A stretch of DNA of 64,000 bases. Origin: Sutcliffiella halmapala. GTDB taxonomy: Bacteria; Bacillota; Bacilli; Bacillales; Bacillaceae_I. The notes under the pieces are model-generated. The model did no database searches and was not told where the DNA came from. It saw nothing but the letters and a program-made list of their open reading frames with translations. The position numbers and the translations under genes were made by a program. Location: NCBI RefSeq assembly GCF_002019665.1, contig NZ_KV917375.1, positions 380,001-444,000 of the forward strand, in the 5' to 3' direction. This document shows, piece by piece, positions 52,449-61,928 of this stretch (position 1 is the stretch's first letter; every line of letters starts with the position of its first letter).

Positions 52449-52545
52449 TGACACGGGGACAGTCCCCTTGGTACTCGGTGTTACCAGTTACCAGAGGGAC
52501 TGTCCCCACGGTAACCCACGGTAACCCACGGTAACCCCCACGGTA
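52449..52545. repeat. GGGACAG-family repeat with tandem CACGGTAACC expansion
   Basis: ACACGGGGACAGTCCCCTTG and a second, inverted copy (GTTACCAGAGGGACTGTCCC) are followed by three to four tandem CCACGGTAA units. It lies between operator O4 and the binding-protein gene, in the 5' untranslated region of the ABC-iol operon. Confidence 0.85.
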
Positions 52546-52644
52546 CCACGAAAGGAGGAGATGCTACCAAAAAGCATCGTGCTACATATTTTCACAATTA
52601 AATGTAAGGGGTTACAAAATTTAACGGATAACAAGGGGGATATG

Positions 52645-53961
52645 ATGAAAAAGTTCTTATTTTTACTAATTGCTGCTCTTGTCGTTTTAGCGGGATGTCA
52701 ATCAAATACTGGAGGATCAGAGAACGAAACAATCGATGTTCAAGCTCCAGATCGTGATTTAGTTGAGGATGGTTTGCCGGCATTTAATGAAAAGGTGGGA
52801 GATTTAGCAAAAACTGATTTAGAAATTTGGTTAGCGGCCGATTATGCTAACACTGCACCTATTCAAGATGCTATTAAGGAGTTTCAGGAAGTGTACCCAA
52901 ATATCTCTGTCAAAACAGTAGGGATTGAGTGGGGAGATATGAGCAACAAAGTGAAATTAGCAGTTTCTAGTGGGGCTGTTCCTGATATGTCCCATGCACA
53001 TGCGTTTGCAATGGGAGCGCAAGGTCTTGCAGAACCACTTGATGACTTATGGGAAGAGTGGGGCGAAGAGGATCAATTCTTGCCAGGTGGTATAGAGGAT
53101 ACGGTTTGGCAGGGTGTTAAATATGGAATGCCAATCGATATTAATACCACGATCTACTTATATAATAAAAAACTTTTTGAAGAAAACGGGATTTCAGAAG
53201 CACCAAAAACGCTAGATGAATTAGTAGAGGTATCCAAAAAGCTGACTGAAAAAGATGGCTCGCGATATGGATTCATTACAAGTGCAAGTGGATGGGGCTT
53301 CTTTGGAAATGTCATTGCTGCTGGAACTAACCCATTAAGTTTTGAAGGGGACAATGTTACAGCAAACCTTAATGATCCAAAGATTGTGGAAACGATGAAA
53401 AAGTATACAGGCTTAGCAACAGTTGATAAATCATCTCCTGTACCACCACCTCAACAAAGACAGACAGATCATCCTGTAGCGATGTTCGGTTCAGGACGAG
53501 CAGCTTCCTTTATTTCTGGTCCATGGGATATTGAAAGAATTAAGAAGGAGTTCCCTGAGGCATACAAGGATTTGGGAACAGCAGTGATGCCTGGTACAGA
53601 AAAAGGTTCTGTACTTGGGGGAGGAAGCTTATTCGTGCCGAAGGGCTCTGAAAATAAGGTAGCCTCCTTTGAACTAATGAAATGGTTTGTTTCTGATAAA
53701 TATGGAATGAGATTGGCGAAGGAGCAAGGTCGCCATCCAGTTAAAGCACATTTATATGAAGATGAATATTATAATGACCCACTACTACAACCATATGTTG
53801 AAACGTTAGCAGATGCTGTTCCATACAAGCTAGAAGCATATCCAGAGGCTAACGATGCATGGGGAAAAGCTTTACGTGCCGTGTTTGATGGTGCAGATGC
53901 ACAAAAAGTTTTAGATGATGCACAAAAGGTTGCGGAAAAGGCAATTGATGCTGCTAATTAA
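52645..53961 (+). CDS. Sugar ABC transporter substrate-binding lipoprotein (family 1), 438 aa
   Basis: The signal peptide ends in a lipobox (LVVLAGCQS, Cys 18). The mature fold has the extracellular solute-binding family 1 pattern: DLEIWLAADYANTAPIQDAI, MSNKVKLAVSSGAVPDMSHA, GMPIDINTTIYLYNKKLFEE and GGSLFVPKGSENKVASFELM. AAGGGGG precedes tandem ATGs at 52642 and 52645. It is the first gene of a nine-gene cluster leading into iolG, iolC and iolA. The ligand is probably an oligosaccharide-like compound rather than free inositol. Confidence 0.92.
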   Translation: MKKFLFLLIAALVVLAGCQSNTGGSENETIDVQAPDRDLVEDGLPAFNEKVGDLAKTDLEIWLAADYANTAPIQDAIKEFQEVYPNISVKTVGIEWGDMSNKVKLAVSSGAVPDMSHAHAFAMGAQGLAEPLDDLWEEWGEEDQFLPGGIEDTVWQGVKYGMPIDINTTIYLYNKKLFEENGISEAPKTLDELVEVSKKLTEKDGSRYGFITSASGWGFFGNVIAAGTNPLSFEGDNVTANLNDPKIVETMKKYTGLATVDKSSPVPPPQQRQTDHPVAMFGSGRAASFISGPWDIERIKKEFPEAYKDLGTAVMPGTEKGSVLGGGSLFVPKGSENKVASFELMKWFVSDKYGMRLAKEQGRHPVKAHLYEDEYYNDPLLQPYVETLADAVPYKLEAYPEANDAWGKALRAVFDGADAQKVLDDAQKVAEKAIDAAN

Positions 53962-53990
53962 TGTTAAGGAAAGAGAATAGTTGAATTTTG

Positions 53991-54018
53991 AAGGGGTATG
54001 TAAGAGGACATACCCTTT
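53991..54018 (+). promoter_or_regulatory. Intercistronic stem-loop after the binding-protein gene
   Basis: AAGGGGTATGT pairs with ACATACCCTTT. It may stabilise or partly terminate the transcript so that more binding protein than permease is made, a known arrangement in sugar ABC operons. Confidence 0.5.
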
Positions 54019-54039
54019 CCCTTTAGGGGAGTGAGGATA

Positions 54040-54960
54040 GTGAAAACAGAAATAGCTACGAGATTTAATCCGCAAAAAAAATCAAATAAAGAGTTACATA
54101 AATTAAAAGATTATATAGGGTCTTATCTATTTGTTTTACCCGCACTTAGTTTTTTATTCATATTTTCTATTGCACCTATTATCTATTTAGTCTGGCTAAG
54201 CTTTCATGATTATAGTTTACCGAATCCTGCTGTTTTTACAGGTTTAGATAATTTTGCCCGCATGATACAAGACAAGCTATTCATTAAGAGTATTGGAAAT
54301 ACACTTGTCTATACAGTAGGTTCTATGTTTATAGGATTAAGTGGGGCGATTGCGGTCGCCGTACTTCTCAATAGGAAGCTAAAAGGACTGCGATTATTTA
54401 AAGTATTTTATTTCTTACCAACTATCACTTCAGAAGTTATTACAGCCATGATATTTTTGTGGGTGTTTGATAATAATTTAGGGATTTTAAACTATTTATT
54501 AAAAGTTGCAGGGGTAGTGTCGCCACCGGCTTGGTTGTTACAACCTACTACGGCGATGCTCATACTTATTCTAATCGGAGCATGGAGAGGAACTGCTTAT
54601 AATATACCGATTTTTCTTGCAGCTCTTCAGGCGGTTCCACAATCCTTATATGAAGCAGCAAGAATAGATGGAGCGAATGGTTGGAAACAATTTATCCACA
54701 TTACTCTCCCATCAATTACGCATATCTTAGTTTACTGTATGGTCATGTCTGTTATTGGATCGTTTCAGGTAGTAGCTGTTGTAGATATATTAACAAACGG
54801 TGGTCCAATGGATAGTACGATGGTAGTTATTAAACACATATGGCAACAGTCATTTGAATTTAACTATGTAGGCTATGGAGCTGCATTATCGCTTGTGTTA
54901 TTCCCGCTATTGCTAGGTGTAACGTGGCTTCAATTAAGACTATCTAACGGAAAGGACTAA
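54040..54960 (+). CDS. Sugar ABC transporter permease 1 (MalF-like), 306 aa
   Basis: Six spans with the binding-protein-dependent transport signature (EAA loop) YEAARIDGANGWKQFIHITL. The N-terminal arm (RFNPQKKSNKELHKLKDYIG) precedes the first span YLFVLPALSFLFIFSIAPII. The start is GTG 54040 with AGGGGAG upstream, or GTG 54031. It forms the channel with the next gene. No ATPase gene is present, as usual for such systems that share MsmX. Confidence 0.9.
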   Translation: MKTEIATRFNPQKKSNKELHKLKDYIGSYLFVLPALSFLFIFSIAPIIYLVWLSFHDYSLPNPAVFTGLDNFARMIQDKLFIKSIGNTLVYTVGSMFIGLSGAIAVAVLLNRKLKGLRLFKVFYFLPTITSEVITAMIFLWVFDNNLGILNYLLKVAGVVSPPAWLLQPTTAMLILILIGAWRGTAYNIPIFLAALQAVPQSLYEAARIDGANGWKQFIHITLPSITHILVYCMVMSVIGSFQVVAVVDILTNGGPMDSTMVVIKHIWQQSFEFNYVGYGAALSLVLFPLLLGVTWLQLRLSNGKD

Positions 54961-54965
54961 CAAGG

Positions 54966-55820
54966 ATGAAAAAGTCTAAAGTCTTAAAAAATTTCATACT
55001 ATATTTTTTACTATCCTTCGTCTTATTTGTATTTTTAGGTCCCTATGTATGGATGCTAATGACCGCAGTCAAGTCTCAAGGTGAGGTCATGATGTGGCCA
55101 CCTAAAATAGTTCCCACCGTCTTTCATTGGGAAAACTTTTTAAGAATTTGGCAGGAAACAAATCTACCAAAAGCATTTTTTAATAGTTTTATCGTTTCAA
55201 CACTAGCAACTATTATCAATGTATTCTTTGCATCTTTAGCAGCCTTTGCCTTTGCTCGCTTAAAGTTTCCAGGCAGAAACAAGTTGTTCTTACTCGTATT
55301 AGCAACAATGATGGTTCCATCCGGATTAATGGTTGTTCCGCTATTTTTTATGATGAAAAATGTGCCGTTTGCAGGGCCAGATGGTTGGTTAGATTCCTAT
55401 GTGGGATTAATACTTCCGTTTGCCGTAACTGGCTTTGCTATTTTCCTAATGAGGCAAAATTTCCTTTCCGTACCGCGGGAGTTAGATGAGCAGGCTACTA
55501 TTGATGGTTGCTCCAAATTTCAAATTTATTGGAAGGTAATACTTCCGCTTAATAAGCCAGCCATCGCTTTAGTAGCGATTTTTAGCTTTTTAAGTCATTG
55601 GAACGAGTATTTATGGCCGCTAACAATTGCAAGATCGCAGGAAATGTACACCATTCAAATTGCCTTAAAGGCGTTCCAAGGGCAATACAATATTGACTGG
55701 CCATTAATCATGGCAGGTGCAACGACAGCAGCATTACCAATGATTATTCTGTACTTTATTCTCCAGCCACTCTTTGAACAAGGCTTAGGTGGTCTCGGTT
55801 CAGGGGGAAAAGAATCGTAG
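54966..55820 (+). CDS. Sugar ABC transporter permease 2 (MalG-like), 284 aa
   Basis: Six spans, EAA loop ELDEQATIDGCSKFQIYWKV followed by ILPLNKPAI, and the MalG-type SHWNEYLWPLTIARSQEMYT region. It starts five bases after permease 1. Confidence 0.92.
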   Translation: MKKSKVLKNFILYFLLSFVLFVFLGPYVWMLMTAVKSQGEVMMWPPKIVPTVFHWENFLRIWQETNLPKAFFNSFIVSTLATIINVFFASLAAFAFARLKFPGRNKLFLLVLATMMVPSGLMVVPLFFMMKNVPFAGPDGWLDSYVGLILPFAVTGFAIFLMRQNFLSVPRELDEQATIDGCSKFQIYWKVILPLNKPAIALVAIFSFLSHWNEYLWPLTIARSQEMYTIQIALKAFQGQYNIDWPLIMAGATTAALPMIILYFILQPLFEQGLGGLGSGGKES

Positions 55821-55876
55821 GGAGCTATTCGTGCAACTTCTATGCAAAAACAAATTATATGTGAGAGGGGATTCTG

Positions 55877-56878
55877 ATGAAATACCATACACTAACTGGA
55901 TTAATTGACAATAAAATCGTGGAGAAAAAAAGCTCAAGGCTAATCATGGGAACGGCTCATTTAAATCGATTTGAATGCAAAGAGCAACGCTTCGCTATTT
56001 TAGATGAATTTATAAAAGTAGGTGGTAATACGTTTGACACGGCCCATCAGTATTTAGATAGTGAAATCTTATTTGGTGAATGGATCGCAGAACGGAATAA
56101 TCGGAGGAATATTTTAATTCTTTCAAAAGGAGCGCACCCTGATGATGGTGAACCTGGTCCACGCTTAAATCCTTCATCCATAACAAGTGATATTACGGAA
56201 AGTCTGATGCGCTTGCGCACAAACTATCTCGATCTCTATGCGCTCCACCGTGATGACGAGAGTGTGGAGGTGGGGCCGATTATTGAAACGTTAAACCAAC
56301 ATATCGAAGCTGGACGAATTCATGCAATTGGGGCATCAAACTGGACACATAAACGAATTCAAGAAGCGAATGATTATGCTGCAAAAGCTGGATTGATTGG
56401 ATTTACCTTTAATAGTCCGAATTTGAGTCTAGCTTCATGCAATATACCTAGATGGCCAGGTTGTGTATCAGTAGATCGTCCGATGTTGAACTGGCATAAA
56501 GGTACACAGTTACCGCTATTATCATGGTCCTCTCAAGCAGGTGGCTTCTTCAGTGGACGTTTTGCACCAGACATACTGGATAACGAAGAGATGGTTAGAG
56601 TTTATTATAGTGAAGCAAACTGGGAGCGTTTTGAACGTGCGCGTAAGCTTGCAAAGAAAAAGGGAGCTTCCGCTATTCGAATAGCGTTGGCTTATGTATT
56701 AAATCAACCGTTTTTAACTGCAGCAATCATAGGTCCAGAAAAAGTAGAGGAATTGGTTTCATCTGTTGAAGCGTTAAATATTGAACTTACCTCTACTGAA
56801 ATGAAGTGGCTAAATTTAGAGGATTCTTTTATCGGGAATAAAGCGAGTGAACTCACACCGAATGAAAGGAGCACATAG
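55877..56878 (+). CDS. Aldo/keto reductase, 333 aa
   Basis: TIM-barrel NAD(P)H-dependent oxidoreductase. The catalytic tetrad is recognisable: Asp in NTFDTAHQY, the following Tyr, Lys in ILSKGAHP and His in LYALHRDDE. IHAIGASNWTHKRIQEAND and LTAAIIGPEKVEELVSSVEA form the cofactor-binding part. Bacillus AKRs such as IolS lie beside inositol genes, so a step on an inositol, inosose or sugar intermediate is plausible. GAGAGGGG precedes the ATG. Confidence 0.88.
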   Translation: MKYHTLTGLIDNKIVEKKSSRLIMGTAHLNRFECKEQRFAILDEFIKVGGNTFDTAHQYLDSEILFGEWIAERNNRRNILILSKGAHPDDGEPGPRLNPSSITSDITESLMRLRTNYLDLYALHRDDESVEVGPIIETLNQHIEAGRIHAIGASNWTHKRIQEANDYAAKAGLIGFTFNSPNLSLASCNIPRWPGCVSVDRPMLNWHKGTQLPLLSWSSQAGGFFSGRFAPDILDNEEMVRVYYSEANWERFERARKLAKKKGASAIRIALAYVLNQPFLTAAIIGPEKVEELVSSVEALNIELTSTEMKWLNLEDSFIGNKASELTPNERST

Positions 56879-56880
56879 GG

Positions 56881-57642
56881 ATGAAACATAAATTTGCTGC
56901 TCAATTATATACCTTGAGAAATGAAATTAGTACGGACTTTCCAGGGGTATTAAGGGAATTGAAAATAATGGGGTGGGAGGCTGTTCAAATAGATGGACTG
57001 TTTGGATATTCTGCCGAAGAAATCGCAGCGGTTCTGCGAGAAACGGGACTCAAAACCGCGGGCATGCATGTTGGCTTAGACAGAATGAATCATGAACTGG
57101 ACGAGGTATTGCGAGAAAGTAGCCTCTTTCATACAAAGGATATTATTTGTCCTTATCTTGATGAAGATATGAGGAATGTAGAGGGGTACATACAAGCGAA
57201 GAGAGACTTAATTGAGATATCTAAGAAAATAACCCCGCAAGGATTCAGAGTTGGGTATCATAATCATGATTTTGAGCTTCTGGAAAAGATAGATGAAGAA
57301 ATTGCTCTAGATTATATTCTTTCATCTGAATTGGAAGGAACTACCGATATTTATCCTGAAATCGATACCTATTGGGTTAAGAAAGCAGGCATGGATCCTT
57401 TAAGCTACATAAGTAAATTTCCCGGCAAAATGCCACTGATCCATTTGAAGGACATGACTAGTGATGGAAAGGAAGATTTCGCTGAAGTAGGCACTGGTTG
57501 TATTGATTTTGAACCCATTCTCCAGTGGGGGGAACAAAATGGGGTGGAATGGTATGTGGTGGAACAGGACTTTTGTAAGGGGAACCCATTAGATAGCTTG
57601 GAAATTAGTTTAACTAATCTTATTAAAATGACTTCGAAGTAA
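56881..57642 (+). CDS. Xylose isomerase-like TIM-barrel sugar isomerase/epimerase, 253 aa
   Basis: AP_endonuc_2/IolE-IolI superfamily: FAAQLYTLRNEISTDFPGVL, AGMHVGLDRM, VGYHNHDFEL, YPEIDTYWVKKAGMDPLSYI and MPLIHLKDMT supply the metal ligands (Glu, His, Asp, Glu type). The ATG follows the AKR stop by two bases. It may be an IolI/IolE-type inosose isomerase or dehydratase, or a sugar epimerase; at 253 residues it is shorter than usual IolE. Confidence 0.85.
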   Translation: MKHKFAAQLYTLRNEISTDFPGVLRELKIMGWEAVQIDGLFGYSAEEIAAVLRETGLKTAGMHVGLDRMNHELDEVLRESSLFHTKDIICPYLDEDMRNVEGYIQAKRDLIEISKKITPQGFRVGYHNHDFELLEKIDEEIALDYILSSELEGTTDIYPEIDTYWVKKAGMDPLSYISKFPGKMPLIHLKDMTSDGKEDFAEVGTGCIDFEPILQWGEQNGVEWYVVEQDFCKGNPLDSLEISLTNLIKMTSK

Positions 57643-57681
57643 TTTCGTTAAAAAGATATACATTTAAGGGGCGATAACAAC

Positions 57682-59802
57682 ATGAAGGAAATAGAAGTGG
57701 TCCATGTAATTTTTAAAACCCATCTTGACATCGGTTTTACTGATTTGGCGGAAAATGTGATCAATCAATACATCCATTCTTATATACCAAAGGCCATTGA
57801 ACTAAGTGAGAAGCTAGCACAGGATGATGGCGACGCGGAATTTGTCTGGACGACAGGATCTTGGTTGATTCATGAATATTTAAAGAGAGCAGATGAAGAA
57901 CAATCCAAATTAATGGAAGCGGCAATCCACAAAGGATATATCGCATGGCATGGACTGCCTTTCACTACCCATACAGAATTAATGGATAAGAATCTTTTTG
58001 ATCATGCCTTATCTATCTCTAAAAGGCTTGATGAAAAATACGGCAAAAAGACAATCGCAGCAAAAATGACAGATGTACCAGGGCATACGAAAGCGATGAT
58101 TCCGCTAATGATGAACAATGGCATCGAATACTTACATTTAGGAGTCAATCCAGCCTCTAAAGTCCCGTCAGTTCCAAGGATTTTTGTTTGGAAAGGTAAT
58201 GATGGCTCAGAGGTGATTGTTAACTATGCGGATAACTATGGCGATGTCTTAAAGCTAGATGGATTAAATGAGGTAATGGTATTTGCTCATACAGGAGATA
58301 ATTGTGGCCCGCCATCCATGGAAGATATCATTCAAGAGTTTAATAGTCTAAAAAAACGTTTCCCCAATGCTTTAATTAAAGCTTCTACCATGGATGCTTT
58401 TGCGGAAAACCTTTCTTCTATTAAACATACATTACCTGTTGTCTATGAAGAAATTGGGGATACATGGATACACGGGGGCGCAACAGATCCGAAAAAGGTT
58501 GCGGAATACCGAGAGCTTTTAAGATTACGTAATAAGTGGATGGACCAAGGTAGATTGGTAGCTTCCAACGAGGAATACCACCAATTTTCCGATTGGTTAT
58601 TGTTAATTCCAGAACATACATGGGGGCTGGATGAGAAGAAGTATTTAAATGATTATAAGCATTACGCGAAACAGGACCTTAAGGAAGCAAGAACAAGGGA
58701 CTTCATATCTAGCGACGCCGTTCCAGATAAATATAGTTACATTGGTTCATTTGCAGTTAACGAATTTGACAGCATGTCCGAGCAGTTGTTTTCGACGACT
58801 TGGGAGAATCGAAGCTATAGCCTATTCGAAAGCTCCTGGAAAGAACAACGAGGTTATATACAACAGGCCATCGATTCCTTAACAGAAGATAAGCAGCAAG
58901 AAGCTAAAGAAGCATTGAAAGCGATAAAGCCAGAAAAAACCGTGGATCGCACTGCAGAAGAAATGAAGGCTGGACTCGCCTATACGCTTGGAAAGTTCCA
59001 GATTACCTTTACGAATGACGGCTCTATTATACAAATGGTCGATGAAGATGGAAAAGAGTGGGTAAATCATAAGCGGCCGCTAGGTGTGTTCACCTACGAG
59101 TCGTTCGGTATCGAAAATTATCATACATGGTTTGAACAATATGTTGAAAATCTTAGTAGTACGTATCGCTGGTCCGAAGCGGATCAAGGAAAACCGGGGA
59201 TGGAGCTTCTTCAACCAATTCCAACCCATCAGCAATTTACACCAGCATTACTTTCGTTAAGGAAGCGTTCAAATGATTATTGCGATGCTGTTTATGTGAA
59301 GCTACAGCTGCCAAAACATGCCGTAGATACATATGGTGCACCTAGAGAAGTGGAGATCCAATATTCCTTTTATAAAAATCACCCAAGCATCGATGTCGAA
59401 TTAAATTGGTTTGAAAAGCAAGCTAATCGTCTACCTGAAGCAATTTGGTTTTCCTTTGCGTTAAAGGTAGATAATGCAAACCTTTGGCGGATGGACAAAA
59501 TGGGAGAAATGATTTCGCCGTTAGAGGTAGTGAAGAATGGGAACCGTAATCTTCATGCCGTTCAATCAGGGCTACATTATCATGGTGCAGATGGAATTGT
59601 CGTAATCGAATCAAAGGATGCAGCAATCGTATCCCCTGGGGAGAAACGATTATTACAGCTAGATAATACGTTTGCCTCGCTATCAGAAGGCTTCCACTTT
59701 AACTTGTATAACAATGTGTGGGGCACAAACTTCCCGATGTGGTATGAAGACGATGCTAAATTTAGATTCTCGATAAAATTGAATCCTAATAAAAGTGTTT
59801 AA
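57682..59802 (+). CDS. DUF5054, GH38-like protein (candidate glycosidase), 706 aa
   Basis: The N-terminal barrel shows the GH38 metal-site pattern: HLDIGFTDL (His 14, Asp 16), the middle MTDVPGHTKAM (Asp 131 in the position of the GH38 nucleophile DPFGH) and WIHGGATDPKKVAEYRELLR. The C-terminal half (from about 430) is beta-rich (ITFTNDGSIIQMVDEDGKEW, VEIQYSFYKNHPSIDVELNW) as in GH38 C-terminal domains. Family GH38 enzymes hydrolyse alpha-mannosides with a Zn or Co ion. DUF5054 itself has no established substrate. AAGGGGCG precedes the ATG. No signal peptide is visible, so it would act on an imported compound in the cytoplasm. Confidence 0.8.
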   Translation: MKEIEVVHVIFKTHLDIGFTDLAENVINQYIHSYIPKAIELSEKLAQDDGDAEFVWTTGSWLIHEYLKRADEEQSKLMEAAIHKGYIAWHGLPFTTHTELMDKNLFDHALSISKRLDEKYGKKTIAAKMTDVPGHTKAMIPLMMNNGIEYLHLGVNPASKVPSVPRIFVWKGNDGSEVIVNYADNYGDVLKLDGLNEVMVFAHTGDNCGPPSMEDIIQEFNSLKKRFPNALIKASTMDAFAENLSSIKHTLPVVYEEIGDTWIHGGATDPKKVAEYRELLRLRNKWMDQGRLVASNEEYHQFSDWLLLIPEHTWGLDEKKYLNDYKHYAKQDLKEARTRDFISSDAVPDKYSYIGSFAVNEFDSMSEQLFSTTWENRSYSLFESSWKEQRGYIQQAIDSLTEDKQQEAKEALKAIKPEKTVDRTAEEMKAGLAYTLGKFQITFTNDGSIIQMVDEDGKEWVNHKRPLGVFTYESFGIENYHTWFEQYVENLSSTYRWSEADQGKPGMELLQPIPTHQQFTPALLSLRKRSNDYCDAVYVKLQLPKHAVDTYGAPREVEIQYSFYKNHPSIDVELNWFEKQANRLPEAIWFSFALKVDNANLWRMDKMGEMISPLEVVKNGNRNLHAVQSGLHYHGADGIVVIESKDAAIVSPGEKRLLQLDNTFASLSEGFHFNLYNNVWGTNFPMWYEDDAKFRFSIKLNPNKSV

Positions 59803-59837
59803 GTGATTACTAGAAAGTAAAGGAGAATCCAATATAC

Positions 59838-60851
59838 ATGATTACTGTTGGAATGATTGGTGCAGGCAGGATAGGGAAACTACATGTAGATAATTTATTG
59901 TTAAATCCTCAAATTAAGATAAAAGCAGTTTCAGATATCGCAACAGAACATTTGAAAACTTGGGCTACAAGTAAATCAATTCCAGTATTAACAACAAACT
60001 ATGAGGATTTGTTGCAGGACTCGGAAATTGATGCTGTCTTTATTTGTTCACCGACCAATACCCATGCCGAAATCATTGAAAAGGCTGCAATGGCCAAAAA
60101 ACATATTTTCTGCGAAAAGCCTGTAAGCTTCTCAGTTGAGGAAACGCTAGAAGCATTAAAGGTAGTAGAGGAGGCGGGAGTAAAGCTACAGGTCGGTTTT
60201 AACCGTCGTTTTGACCCTAATTTCAAGAAAGTTCAAAATCTTGTTCGGAAAGGGCAAGTGGGTGAGCCTCATATTTTAAAAATAACATCAAGAGATCCTG
60301 AGCCACCAAGTTTGGATTATGTACGTTCCTCTGGCGGATTGTTCATGGACATGATGATTCATGATTTTGATATGGCGCGTTATGTGATGGGAAGTGAAAT
60401 AGTTGAGGTTTCTGCGTATGGCAACGCTCTGATTAATCCAGAGGTTAAAGAGTTGGGAGATATTGATACAGCAATCGTATCCTTGAAATTTGCAAACGGA
60501 GCGCTTGGTGTCATTGATAATAGCCGCCAAGCTGTCTATGGCTATGATCAGCGCCTGGAGGTCTTCGGTTCTAAAGGAGTGGTCACTGCTGATAACTGTC
60601 GTGCCACAACGGTAGAAGTAGCAACTGTTGAAGGTGTCGTACAGGATAAACCGTTGTATTTTTTCCTAGAACGCTATACACAAGCCTACGCCGAAGAAGT
60701 GGCGCAGTTTGTGAGAGCTATACTTGATCATTCTGCTGTCATTTGTAGTGGCAATGATGGCCTTCAGGCAGAACGTATCGCAAGGGCAGCTCAACAATCA
60801 TATTTAACAGGCAAGCCCGTTAAGATTGAACATGGATTTGTCGTGAATTAG
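59838..60851 (+). CDS. iolG: Inositol 2-dehydrogenase-type Gfo/Idh/MocA oxidoreductase, 337 aa
   Basis: Oxidises myo-inositol (or an epimer) to scyllo-inosose with NAD+. The Rossmann motif is GMIGAGRIGKLHVDNL. The catalytic Lys 94 lies in EKPVS, and Asp 171 with His 175 in FMDMMIHDFDMARY, matching the Lys-Asp-His triad of IolG. LQVGFNRRFDPNFKKVQ and the C-terminal RYTQAYAEEVAQFV are typical. AAAGGAGAA precedes the ATG. It follows the GH38-like gene in one direction and precedes iolC. Confidence 0.92.
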   Translation: MITVGMIGAGRIGKLHVDNLLLNPQIKIKAVSDIATEHLKTWATSKSIPVLTTNYEDLLQDSEIDAVFICSPTNTHAEIIEKAAMAKKHIFCEKPVSFSVEETLEALKVVEEAGVKLQVGFNRRFDPNFKKVQNLVRKGQVGEPHILKITSRDPEPPSLDYVRSSGGLFMDMMIHDFDMARYVMGSEIVEVSAYGNALINPEVKELGDIDTAIVSLKFANGALGVIDNSRQAVYGYDQRLEVFGSKGVVTADNCRATTVEVATVEGVVQDKPLYFFLERYTQAYAEEVAQFVRAILDHSAVICSGNDGLQAERIARAAQQSYLTGKPVKIEHGFVVN

Positions 60852-60887
60852 CTTTGTGTGTAAATAGAAGAAATAGGAGGCAGTAAC

Positions 60888-61892
60888 ATGAATCCACTTG
60901 TATTTAAGGGAAGTCGCTCTATGGATTTTATTGCAATCGGACGTTTATGCATTGATTTAAATGCAAATGAAACGCAACGTCCAATGGAAGAAACGTCTAC
61001 CTTTACTAAATATGTAGGTGGCTCTCCAGCCAATATCGCAATTGGAGCTTCACGCCTAGGGTTAAAGACTGGGTTTATCGGCAAGGTATCTGATGACCAG
61101 ATGGGAAGGTTCATTACTAGCTATTTAAAAGAAAATGAGATTAATACAGATAGTATTGTTATTGACCGTACGGGGGCAGTAACAGGTCTAGCTTTTACAG
61201 AAATTAAAAGCCCAACGGAATGTAGTATTTTAATGTACCGTGATAATGTAGCTGACTTGAAGCTTGAGCCATCAGAGGTTTCAGAAGATTATATTAAACA
61301 ATCGAAAGCGCTATTGATTTCTGGAACGGCACTTGCAAAAAGCCCTTCACGGGAAGCGGTATTTTTAACATTGGAGTACGCGAGGAAGCATGATGTCGTT
61401 GTGTTTTTTGATTTAGACTATCGCCCGTATACATGGGAAGCTGAAGCAGAAACTGCCGTTTATTATAATCTAGCGGCGGAAAAATCGGATGTCATAATCG
61501 GAACGAGAGAAGAGTTCGATATGATGGAGAAATTTTCACCTAGCAACTCTAATGATCAAGTCACAGCGGAAAAATGGTTTTCCTATCATGCCAAAATTGT
61601 TGTAATCAAGCATGGTGGCGAAGGTTCCATTGCTTATACGAAAGATGGGGCGTCCCATCGTGGAGGTATTTTTAAATCAAAGGTACTTAAAACCTTTGGA
61701 GCGGGTGATTCGTATGCTTCTGCTTTTATTTATGGATTAATGGAAGGGTTAGAGATCTCACAGGCGATGCGCTTAGGTAGTGCTTCTGCTTCTATAGTGA
61801 TATCTAAGCATAGTTGTTCAGACGCAATGCCTACGATAAATGAAATTCATAGCTTTATGGCAACAGCAGAAGAAATTTTATCAAAAGCTTAA
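60888..61892 (+). CDS. iolC: 5-dehydro-2-deoxygluconokinase IolC, 334 aa
   Basis: PfkB-family kinase that phosphorylates 5-dehydro-2-deoxy-D-gluconate, the fourth step of inositol catabolism. IolC marks are DFIAIGRLCIDLNANETQRP with PMEETSTFTKYVGGSPANIA, FFDLDYRPYTWEAEAE and the catalytic KTFGAGDSYASAFIYG. AGGAGG precedes the ATG. It lies 36 bases after iolG. Confidence 0.93.
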   Translation: MNPLVFKGSRSMDFIAIGRLCIDLNANETQRPMEETSTFTKYVGGSPANIAIGASRLGLKTGFIGKVSDDQMGRFITSYLKENEINTDSIVIDRTGAVTGLAFTEIKSPTECSILMYRDNVADLKLEPSEVSEDYIKQSKALLISGTALAKSPSREAVFLTLEYARKHDVVVFFDLDYRPYTWEAEAETAVYYNLAAEKSDVIIGTREEFDMMEKFSPSNSNDQVTAEKWFSYHAKIVVIKHGGEGSIAYTKDGASHRGGIFKSKVLKTFGAGDSYASAFIYGLMEGLEISQAMRLGSASASIVISKHSCSDAMPTINEIHSFMATAEEILSKA

Positions 61893-61928
61893 TAGATTCA
61901 TTTCATACAAGCGAACGGAGGAAGTGTG

